Assembly: GCF_029382225.1 (NCBI RefSeq)
Contig: NZ_JARLTC010000039.1
Span: forward strand, 1-64,000
Direction: 5' to 3'
DNA length: 64,000 nucleotides
Source of the DNA: Spongiactinospora sp. TRM90649
Lineage (GTDB): Bacteria; Actinomycetota; Actinomycetes; Streptosporangiales; Streptosporangiaceae
Positions within the stretch are counted from its first letter, which is position 1. Every line of letters begins with the position of its first letter. Positions 58,802 to 64,000 of the stretch are shown here, in pieces. Below the pieces are notes generated by a model that ran no database searches, was not told the DNA's origin, and worked only from the letters and a program-made list of their open reading frames with translations. The position numbers and the translations under genes are program-made.

Positions 58802-59121
58802 GCCTTCTCCTCTCGTGATCGCCTTCGTCGTAACGTCTGTCCCGGCGGACGGTCACAACGGCCCCGACCGGCACCATGCGCCGTCCTGATGCGGGCGGCC
58901 GGCTCGGTTCGCGGCACGCTCCGAAACTCGCCCGCCGGTCGACCCCGTCCACTGTGGACCCGCCGCGTCCGCGCCTCGTTCGCGCCGTGTCATGGTCGTG
59001 TCACAGTGCCATCCCGGAACGGGCCAGGTAGGGCTTGAGCGGGGCGTCGTAGGTTCGCGCGCACCCTGCCGCCCACACCGTGGATGCGGACGTGTTGGTC
59101 GTTCCCGCCGGGGGCCGCCTT
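58802..59121. other. Intergenic stretch with no intact gene
   Basis: The 320 bases upstream of the Tat-signal gene hold its presumed promoter. The plus strand has debris of an AraC-type regulator at its end (see 59122-59231) and a DADVLVVPAGG-like fragment at 59080-59110 that resembles the DJ-1 domain of GlxA-type regulators. There is no convincing gene. Confidence 0.4.
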
Positions 59122-59231
59122 CCACGTACGCCTCGGAGTTCGCCTTCGCCGGCGCCTTCAAACGTGAGTACGGCATCGCGCCCGGCAGATACCGGCGGCA
59201 GGACCGGACGACGACGTCAGATCGGCCGTGA
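59122..59231 (+). pseudogene. Remnant of an AraC-family regulator C-terminus
   Basis: Reading STYASEFAFAGAFKREYGIA followed by PGRYRRQ matches the second helix-turn-helix of AraC activators (Y-x-S-E-F-x-F-x-R-A-F-K-R-x-x-G-x-x-P-G-x-Y-R-R). No first HTH and no start codon are upstream, and the frame ends at 59231. It is a short 3' relic. Confidence 0.6.
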
Positions 59232-59278
59232 CGCCCCTCGACGCGTGAACCGGCCGCGCCGGCGGCATGGCGGGGCGG

Positions 59279-60904
59279 TCATTCCATGGCGCGCAGGAAG
59301 TCGGCGGCGACCGGGGCGGCCACCTTGCCGCCTCCGCCGCCGCCTTCGACGATCACCGACATGGCGATGTCTCCGCGAAAGCCGATGAACCAGGCGTGCG
59401 TCTCGGGCGGGTCGGCCGTGCCGAATTCGGCGGTGCCGGTCTTGCCGCGCGTGCCGTCGGGCAGCCCGGCGTCCTTGGCGGTGCCCTTGGTGACCACGTC
59501 GAGCATCATCTGGCGCAGCGGCCCGGCCACGCCCTCGGGGAACTCCTTCGGGGGGACGCGCTGCTGGATGGAGCCGACCAGGGTCGGCGGGCGCCAGGTG
59601 CCGTCGGCGATCGCGGCGGCCACCGAGGCCATCACCAGCGGGCTGGCGGTGATCCGGCCCTGGCCGAAGGACTCGGCGGCCAGGTCGGCGGCGTCGGCGG
59701 CCTTGGGCAGGCTGGACTTGACCGCCGGGACGCCGATGTCCAGCGGCTGGTTGAAGCCGACGGCCTCGGCGGTCTCCAGCAGTTTGTCGGCCCCCAGCCG
59801 CTCGGCGGCCAGCGGCGCGAACGTGGTGTTGCAGGAGTGGGCGAAGGAGTCGGCGAACGACAGCGCGCCGTACTCGGCGTGGTCGGAGTTGCGGATGGCC
59901 AGGCCGCCCACGTTGGCGTCCTTGGGGCAGGTGACCTGCTCGCCGGGGGTCATCCCGGAGGCCAGCAGCCCGATGGCGGTGACCGCCTTGAAGGTGGAGC
60001 CGGGGGCGTAGGAGCCCTCCAGGGCCCGATTGAACGGGCTGTTGTTGGCCACGGCGAGGATCTCGCCGGTGGAGGGACGCACGGCGACCAGCGCGGCGGG
60101 TTTCTCGATCTTCCGGATGGCGTCGGCGGCGGCCTTCTGCACGGTCAGGTCGAGGGTGGTGCGCAGCGGCTCGCCGTCCTCGCCGGGCAGGCCGCCCAGC
60201 GGCTTGATCGGCTCGCCGCCCGCGCCGAGCAACTGGACGTCGGTGGCCGGGACGCCGGCCAGGCGCCGCTGGAAGGTGGCCTGCAGGCCGCTCTTGCCGA
60301 CGATGTCGCCGACCCGGTAGGCGCCGCCCAGGGCGGTGACGTCCTTGGCGGTGGCCTTGCCGAGCGCGCCGGTGAGCTGGGCGACCGACCCGCCGTCGTC
60401 GCCGTCGTCGATGCGCTCGCCGCCCGCGTCGGTCAGCTCGGCGCGGGCGGGCCAGCGCGAGCGCAGCTCGATCCGGCGGCCGGGGGCCAGGTCGGGGTGG
60501 ACGGCGGCCTGCGTCCACCGCACCTTCCAGCGGCGTTCGCTGACCACCAGCCGCAGCGAGCCGTCGTAGGCCCACCGCCCGCCCGAGCGGAAGTCGTGGA
60601 CCACGGAGTAGCCGGCCGTCGCGCCCTGGTCGTCCTCGCGCACGCCGGTGACCTTCACCATGGTGGACCGCGGCCCCAGGGCGTCGTCCAGGCGGTCGTA
60701 GGCCTGGCTGAAGCCGGGCACCGGGCCGGTGAGCTCGGCGCGCATCGCGGTCAGGTCGCCCCGCTGCCAGGCCTGGGTGAACCGCTGCGCGGTCTCGGCG
60801 GGGGTGCCCCGCGTCCGCAGCAGGTAGTAGCCGCCCCCGGCGGCCGCCCCCGCCAGCAGGACGGCGGTGACGGAGACGATCGCGATCGTACGGCGACGCG
60901 GCAC
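59279..60904 (-). CDS. Penicillin-binding protein (transpeptidase, MecA/PbpA-like)
   Basis: Membrane-anchored D,D-transpeptidase of 541 residues from GTG 60904. One N-terminal helix (IVSVTAVLLAGAAAGGGYYL) is followed by an NTF2-like MecA_N domain (residues 35-145), a PBP-dimer-like domain (150-235) and the transpeptidase. Catalytic boxes: SxxK in YAPGSTFKAVTAI, SxN in AHSCNTTFAPLA and KTG in GTRGKTGTAEFG. All three are intact. It is a class B PBP for peptidoglycan cross-linking; low affinity for beta-lactams is common in the MecA_N type, but that cannot be read from the sequence. Confidence 0.92.
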   Translation of the reverse strand: MPRRRTIAIVSVTAVLLAGAAAGGGYYLLRTRGTPAETAQRFTQAWQRGDLTAMRAELTGPVPGFSQAYDRLDDALGPRSTMVKVTGVREDDQGATAGYSVVHDFRSGGRWAYDGSLRLVVSERRWKVRWTQAAVHPDLAPGRRIELRSRWPARAELTDAGGERIDDGDDGGSVAQLTGALGKATAKDVTALGGAYRVGDIVGKSGLQATFQRRLAGVPATDVQLLGAGGEPIKPLGGLPGEDGEPLRTTLDLTVQKAAADAIRKIEKPAALVAVRPSTGEILAVANNSPFNRALEGSYAPGSTFKAVTAIGLLASGMTPGEQVTCPKDANVGGLAIRNSDHAEYGALSFADSFAHSCNTTFAPLAAERLGADKLLETAEAVGFNQPLDIGVPAVKSSLPKAADAADLAAESFGQGRITASPLVMASVAAAIADGTWRPPTLVGSIQQRVPPKEFPEGVAGPLRQMMLDVVTKGTAKDAGLPDGTRGKTGTAEFGTADPPETHAWFIGFRGDIAMSVIVEGGGGGGKVAAPVAADFLRAME

Positions 60905-61058
60905 GGCGCACTCCCCACGTGATCAGCGGGCCAGGCCGCCCGGCCGGGCGGGCAGGACCGGGACGCCTGGCGAAGCGGGGTGTGACCAGGTGACCTGGCG
61001 AGCGGCCCGGGCGCGGGCCTGGCGCGGATGATCGAAGTGTAGACGGCGCCGGGCCGCC

Positions 61059-61853
61059 TCACCCGGGGTTCGGCGCGGTACCGTCCGGGGCGGGCCGCAG
61101 ACCTGCGGAGATGAGGGCGACGACCTGGCGCACGACCTGCGCCTGGGCGGGGGACAGCTCGTCCAGGAACGGCTCGATCGCGCCGGCGTCCCATGTGGCG
61201 GGGCCGGGGGCGGCCGGGATGTGCCGGGCGGCGAAGGCGGCCAGCTCGGCGGCCAGCGGCCCGATGCGAGGGTCGCCTGGCCCGGCGTCGGCCAGGTCGT
61301 CCATACGCCGGTAGAAGTCCTCGCCCGCGGCGCGGGCGCCGGGGTCGGCGGCCAGCCCGGCGAGCATGGCCCGCGCGTGGGCGTCGGGCGGGGCGTGCGC
61401 GCCGATGGCGTCGACGACCACCAGCAGGTCGCGGTCCCAGGCCGACATTCGCGAGGTGGCGGGGCCCAGCCCGTGCAGCACGGCCAGCAGCTCGGGGGAG
61501 GCGGCGTCGTCGGCGGACAGGCCCTCGCCGTTCGCCCGGCGCAGCAGGGAGGCCAGCCGGGCGCGCCTGGCGCGGATCTCCTCCTCCTGCCTGGCCAGGT
61601 CGGCGTCGATCTCGGCGAGGATCTCCGGAAGTTCCCTGCCCCGGTCGTCGGCGATGACGTCGCGGGCCTCGTCCAGGCTGAGGCCCAGCTCGACCAGGCG
61701 GCGCACCCTGGCCAGGGCCACGGCGTCGCGCATGCCGTACTCGCGGTAGCCGTTGGCGCGGCGGGGCGGCTCGGGCAGGACGCCCTGGTGGTGGTAGTGG
61801 CGCACCGTGCGGGTGGACACCCCGAGCAGCGCGGCCAGTTCTCCGATCCGCAT
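61059..61853 (-). CDS. MerR-family transcriptional regulator
   Basis: Regulator of 264 residues, starting at ATG 61853. The MerR winged helix is RIGELAALLGVSTRTVRHYH, then HQGVLPEPPRRANGYREYGM and the dimerisation coil ADLARQEEEIRARRARLASL. The C-terminal 140 residues are helical with no Cys, so metals are unlikely; an organic or antibiotic-like ligand (TipAS/BmrR-like idea) is possible. Its own promoter has the classical MerR spacing and a perfect dyad (61860-61890), and the transcript is probably leaderless. It lies head-to-tail with the PBP gene. Confidence 0.9.
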   Translation of the reverse strand: MRIGELAALLGVSTRTVRHYHHQGVLPEPPRRANGYREYGMRDAVALARVRRLVELGLSLDEARDVIADDRGRELPEILAEIDADLARQEEEIRARRARLASLLRRANGEGLSADDAASPELLAVLHGLGPATSRMSAWDRDLLVVVDAIGAHAPPDAHARAMLAGLAADPGARAAGEDFYRRMDDLADAGPGDPRIGPLAAELAAFAARHIPAAPGPATWDAGAIEPFLDELSPAQAQVVRQVVALISAGLRPAPDGTAPNPG

Positions 61854-61859
61854 ACCCCA

Positions 61860-61890
61860 GGTTAAGACCTTGACGCCGCGTCAATGTCAA
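61860..61890 (-). promoter_or_regulatory. MerR-type promoter with 19-bp spacer and central dyad
   Basis: Minus strand: -35 TTGACA (61890-61885), spacer of exactly 19 bases, -10 TTAACC (61865-61860). The spacer holds the perfect dyad TTGACG-CGG-CGTCAA (61884-61870). The long spacer and buried dyad are the signature of MerR-activated promoters. Six bases further lies the ATG, so the transcript is leaderless. Confidence 0.75.
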
Positions 61891-61908
61891 TCGCGGCCGG
61901 GCGACGGC

Positions 61909-62571
61909 TCAGGCGGCCGTGGCCGTGCCGGTCCCCCGGCGGACGGCGTAGGAGGGGACGTACTCCTGCCCGGACAGCTTCTGGATGGCCGACATGATCT
62001 CGTCGGTCACCTCGCGGCGGGTGCGGGCGTGCCCCGCGTCGCCGGAGAAGGTCATCGGCGCGCCCAGGCTGATGCCGATCTTGCTGAACCGGGGGACGGT
62101 GGTGCCCGGCGGCAGGACCTTCTCGGTGCCGAACATGGCGACCGGGATGACCGGGATGCCGGTCTTGAGGGTCAGCCAGGCCACGCCGATCTTGCCCCGG
62201 TACAGGCGGCCGTCGGGGGAGCGGGTGCCCTCGGGGTAGATGCCGAACAGGTCGCCCGCCTCAAGGACGCGCACGGCGGCGTCGAGGACGCCCTGCGCGC
62301 CCGCCGCGCTGTCGCGGTCCACGCTGATCTGCCCGGTGGCGCGCATGTACGCGGCGGTGATCGGGTTTCCGGTGAAGTACTCGGACTTGGCGAGGAAGGT
62401 GACCTTGCGGGGGAGCATCAGCGGCAGGAACGTGGAGTCCAGCACGGACAGGTGGTTGGAGGCCAGGATGGCCGGCCCCGTCGCGGGGACGTGCTCGGTC
62501 CCCGTGAGCTCGGGACGCCAGAGCAGGTGCAGGAACGGGGCGCTGACGATCTTGGTGACCTCGTAGAGCAC
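61909..62571 (-). CDS. 1-acyl-sn-glycerol-3-phosphate acyltransferase (PlsC-like)
   Basis: Membrane-bound acyltransferase of 220 residues, start GTG 62571, which makes phosphatidic acid from lysophosphatidic acid. Motifs: I, NHLSVLDSTFLP (HX4D); II, KVTFLAKSEYF; III, LFGIYPEGTRSPDGRLYRGK; IV, IPVIPVAMFGT. There is no further gene in its unit. The 300 bases upstream carry a candidate promoter, a structured leader and a GC hairpin (62691-62880), so its expression is probably controlled at RNA level. Confidence 0.9.
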   Translation of the reverse strand: MLYEVTKIVSAPFLHLLWRPELTGTEHVPATGPAILASNHLSVLDSTFLPLMLPRKVTFLAKSEYFTGNPITAAYMRATGQISVDRDSAAGAQGVLDAAVRVLEAGDLFGIYPEGTRSPDGRLYRGKIGVAWLTLKTGIPVIPVAMFGTEKVLPPGTTVPRFSKIGISLGAPMTFSGDAGHARTRREVTDEIMSAIQKLSGQEYVPSYAVRRGTGTATAA

Positions 62572-62690
62572 GTGTTCTCCTCGCGCGGCGGTGGACGCGG
62601 TTAACCCTACGCGCCTGGCGGACCTCGCCGCCCGCCAGGCGGCCCGCCGCCCGTTTCGGTGCTCGTTTCGGGCCCCTCCCGTAACGCCGA

Positions 62691-62722
62691 CGGGCCCCGC
62701 GAGCGGTGCTCGCCGGGGCCCG
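62691..62722 (-). terminator. GC-rich hairpin between structured leader and acyltransferase
   Basis: CGGGCCCCGCGAGC (62691-62704) pairs with GCTCGCCGGGGCCCG (62708-62722) around a 3-base loop, with one bulged base. It lies 120 bases before the acyltransferase start and 14 bases after the closing helix of the leader. It could be an attenuator-like terminator; there is no T-tract. Confidence 0.5.
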
Positions 62723-62735
62723 GACGGGACGTTAA

Positions 62736-62844
62736 GGCCGATGTGGCGGTCGCCTCCTCGGCGAGAGGCACAACACGGCTCCAGCCGAACGGTATTCCGT
62801 GAAGGCGGTAATTTGCGGCCCGGGGGACACAGACCACATCGGCC
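62736..62844 (-). ncRNA. Structured leader RNA candidate, unidentified
   Basis: A perfect 11-bp helix, GGCCGATGTGG with CCACATCGGCC, closes a region of 109 bases. Inside are small hairpins: ACGG-AATA-CCGT, CGGC-TGGA-GCCG, and GCCTC-TCGCCGAG-GAGGC. The arrangement is a multi-branch junction, as in riboswitch aptamers. On the minus strand a promoter-like sequence ends just before it and a strong hairpin and the acyltransferase gene follow. I matched none of the riboswitch or sRNA motifs I know (cobalamin, c-di-AMP, SAM, TPP, FMN, 6C). Orientation is inferred from the neighbours. Confidence 0.45.
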
Positions 62845-62854
62845 ACTCGACTCT

Positions 62855-62880
62855 AACGGACGCGCGCGGATGGTTATTCC
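62855..62880 (-). promoter_or_regulatory. Candidate SigR/SigH-type (ECF) promoter
   Basis: Minus strand GGAAT (62880-62876), 18 bases, GTT (62857-62855). This equals the core of the actinobacterial SigR/SigH promoter (GGAAT-N18-GTT), which responds to thiol-oxidative stress. Transcription would begin near 62847, at the first bases of the structured leader. With only eight defined bases a chance match is possible. Confidence 0.4.
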
Positions 62881-62888
62881 ATCGGGGA

Positions 62889-62904
62889 CCCCGGCGCGCC
62901 GGGG
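62889..62904 (-). terminator. Palindromic terminator after the sigma-factor remnant
   Basis: CCCCGGCGCGCCGGGG is a perfect 16-bp palindrome located 32 bases after the stop of the sigma remnant on the minus strand. It separates that debris from the acyltransferase promoter. Confidence 0.45.
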
Positions 62905-62935
62905 ATTTCCGGGTGACGTTCCAGTGACACGACCG

Positions 62936-63058
62936 TCAGGGCAGGGAGCGGCGCTGTTCTTCCAGGAAGACGCGTTCGGGGCGGGTGCCGACGAGTTCCA
63001 GGGCGAGGTCGTACTCGCGGCGGGCGTCGGGGTGGCGGCCCAGGCGGCGCAGCTCGCC
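62936..63058 (-). pseudogene. C-terminal remnant of an ECF sigma factor (SigJ/DUF6596 type)
   Basis: Forty residues before a TGA at 62936: GELRRLGRHPDARREYDLAL followed by ELVGTRPERVFLEEQRRSLP. This is the TPR-like last helix pair (L-x-R-L-G-R-x-x-E-A-R-x-x-Y-x-x-A-L-x-L...E-R-x-F-L) of ECF sigma factors carrying a DUF6596 domain. A TAG at 63059 cuts the frame upstream and no sigma-2 or sigma-4 regions remain. Such sigma factors are typically encoded beside YCII proteins, as here. Confidence 0.55.
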
Positions 63059-63096
63059 CTACAGGAAGGCGACGGCCTTCCAGTCGGTGCCGGCCG

Positions 63097-63319
63097 TCAT
63101 GGCGACTGGGGCACGGGACGGATCTCCACGGCGTTCTCCGGGCACGCCTTGGCCAGTTCGATGGCCTCGTCGAGGTCGCGCGCCTCGATCTCGTAGTACC
63201 CGCCCCAGGCGCTCGGTGGTCTCGGCGAACGGGCCGTCGGTACGCGCCGCCTCGCCGTCGTGCTTGCGGATGGTGACCGCGGTGTCGCTGTCGCCGTAGA
63301 GCAGGAGTACGTATCTCAT
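63097..63319 (-). pseudogene. YCII-domain protein, frameshifted
   Basis: ATG 63319 begins RYVLLLYGDSDTAVTIRKHD then EAARTDGPFAETTERLG, the usual start of YCII (DGPFAETKE) proteins. An extra base near 63205 shifts the frame; the expected continuation follows in the next frame: GGYYEIEARDLDEAIELAKA, then CPENAVEIRPVPQSP and a stop. The two frames joined make one normal small YCII protein of about 75 residues. A real frameshift or a sequencing error would both explain it; the decayed neighbouring sigma gene favours a pseudogene. Confidence 0.65.
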
Positions 63320-63371
63320 GTGGGTATGACGTGCGTCCATCCGCTGAATCGACAAATCCGGACATATTTTA

Positions 63372-63386
63372 CTTTGTAAAGGCGTC
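63372..63386. repeat. Copy of CTTTGTAAAGGCGTC shared with 35702-35716
   Basis: The 15-base word occurs here, 5 bases after the 3' end side of the recombinase gene, and again in the same orientation at 35702-35716. The CTTTGTAAAG core is also at 10127-10136. Sequences beside integrase genes can be attachment sites, so it is noted, but chance recurrence of a 15-mer in 64 kb is possible. Confidence 0.3.
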
Positions 63387-63390
63387 CGGC

Positions 63391-64000
63391 TTATAGTGGC
63401 CTGGCCTCCGGCAAAACCAAACGATCAACAGCCTCTCTGCGACGGTGCTCCGGGCGCCGGTCATAGCGGGCCGTGGTCGCGGGGGAGGCGTGGCCCACCA
63501 GGGCCTGGGCGGTGGCCAGGTCGACCCCGGCGTCCAGCAGCTCGCCGATGAAGGTGCGGCGGAAGTCGTGCGGGGTCCGCCTTGCGGCACCCGCCTCCGC
63601 CAGGCGGCGGGTGAGGATGTCGGCCACCGCCTGGCCGGTCATCCTGGCCGGCGCGCCGTCGCGGTGCCGCAGCCGCCCGGTGCGCCCGATCGGGCAGAAC
63701 AGCGCGCCCGCCGTCATGCCGCGCACGGCCAGCCACCGCTCCAGCCGGGCCACGGCGGCCCCCGTCAGGTAGGCCAGGCGCTCGCGGTCGCGCTTGCCGC
63801 GCACGCGCAGCGACCGGGCGCCGGGATCGTAGTCGGCCAGGGTCAGCCCGGCGATCTCGGCGCGCCGGCAGCCGGTGGAGTACAGCACCGCGACCACGGC
63901 GCCGTCGCGCAGCCCGGCCGGGCCCGGGGCGTCCTCGCAGGCGGCGAGCACCGCCGCGACCGCCTCGGGCGGGACGTGCGACCCGGCGGGCAGCCGGGTG
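63391..64000 (-). CDS. Tyrosine recombinase/integrase, 5' end outside the window
   Basis: The last 203 residues of a phage-type integrase are visible, in a frame that is open to the right edge. The visible part begins RLPAGSHVPPEAVAAVLAAC, then DGAVVAVLYSTGCRRAEIAG with the first catalytic Arg. Catalytic motifs: HxxR in TPHDFRRTFIGELL, His in LVGHASPATTARYDRR with the nucleophile Tyr in the same run. RKR-rich loops (VRGKRDRERLA) are typical. This could be a XerC-like or an integrative-element recombinase; the distinguishing N-terminal SAM-like domain lies outside. Confidence 0.88.
   Translation of the reverse strand, partial: TRLPAGSHVPPEAVAAVLAACEDAPGPAGLRDGAVVAVLYSTGCRRAEIAGLTLADYDPGARSLRVRGKRDRERLAYLTGAAVARLERWLAVRGMTAGALFCPIGRTGRLRHRDGAPARMTGQAVADILTRRLAEAGAARRTPHDFRRTFIGELLDAGVDLATAQALVGHASPATTARYDRRPEHRRREAVDRLVLPEARPL

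Noticed and set aside
62607..62846. 79-codon minus-strand frame across the structured leader
   Set aside because: It covers the perfect helix and GC hairpin, which favours RNA structure over coding; no family recognised.
35702..63386. A 28-kb integrated element bounded by the 15-base repeat
   Set aside because: The interval contains mainly ordinary chromosomal genes (HtrA, SecDF, PBP, acyltransferase) and no conjugation, replication or phage genes apart from the recombinase at its edge.
1..64000. CRISPR array, tRNA, rRNA or intact insertion sequence
   Set aside because: No spaced direct repeats, tRNA cloverleaf, rRNA segment or transposase were seen in reading the window.

Overview
The window is about 72% GC. 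The coding style (GTG and TTG starts, GC-rich third positions) and the families present (YtrA-like GntR-ABC cassette, DUF3040, an Rv2578c-type radical SAM protein, an ATPase-LuxR regulator, a fused SecDF, a Tricorn-type protease) point to a high-GC actinomycete, most likely of the Streptosporangiales type. That lineage call is inference from gene content. There are no rRNA, tRNA or CRISPR features and no intact insertion sequence. Most of it is ordinary chromosome, with a scatter of decayed genes and a tyrosine recombinase cut by the right edge.

Regions: 0-7.2 kb, the end of a LuxR regulator, then a stress-chaperone operon (dnaK-grpE-cbpA-cbpM-clpB). 7.2-13.6 kb, a two-component pair on the minus strand, an inositol-phosphatase-like enzyme, a large ATPase-LuxR regulator and a YigZ protein. 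13.6-19 kb, a GntR regulator behind a perfect palindromic operator, driving two ABC export systems. 19-28.8 kb, DedA, a second NarL-type two-component pair, isochorismate synthase, a secreted GDSL esterase, a CDF metal exporter with a divergent ArsR regulator, and an OmpR-type two-component pair next to a TlpA/CcdA thiol-redox pair. 29-37.9 kb, a degenerate thioredoxin, a polysaccharide deacetylase, PNPOx, FAD enzyme, HtrA protease, glycosyltransferase and alpha/beta hydrolase. 37.9-45 kb, a WYL regulator overlapping tail-to-tail a Tricorn-like protease, a secreted propeller-like protein and a FabF-like ketosynthase. 45-53.6 kb, gene debris (HelD and TetR fragments), a DksA-like protein, a fused SecDF, an AraC regulator, a secreted peptidase, a 44-residue basic protein and a radical SAM protein. 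53.7-64 kb, DUF3040, a chimeric wreck of a carotenoid oxygenase and a GntR-TetR regulator, hemerythrin, methyltransferase, an inactive-looking aspartyl-protease protein, a penicillin-binding protein, a MerR regulator, an acyltransferase with an elaborate upstream region, a decayed YCII/sigma pair and the recombinase.

The strongest regulatory reads are: a LexA-type SOS box (one mismatch to the actinobacterial consensus) inside the apparently leaderless promoter of the radical SAM gene at 53.6 kb, whose protein also ends in a sliding-clamp-like peptide; a MerR promoter with the classical 19-bp spacer and a perfect dyad at 61.87 kb; a GntR operator at 13.66 kb; and, upstream of the acyltransferase at 62.6 kb, a candidate extracytoplasmic-sigma promoter followed by a roughly 110-nt region closed by a perfect 11-bp helix and then a strong GC hairpin. 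I do not recognise that last arrangement. It is the best candidate here for an undescribed regulatory RNA.

At least six loci carry clear gene decay (about 34.5, 45.1, 54.2-55.7, 57.1, 59.15 and 63 kb), so the right half seems to have gone through repeated small deletions. All assignments come from reading sequence and motifs; no database search was run.
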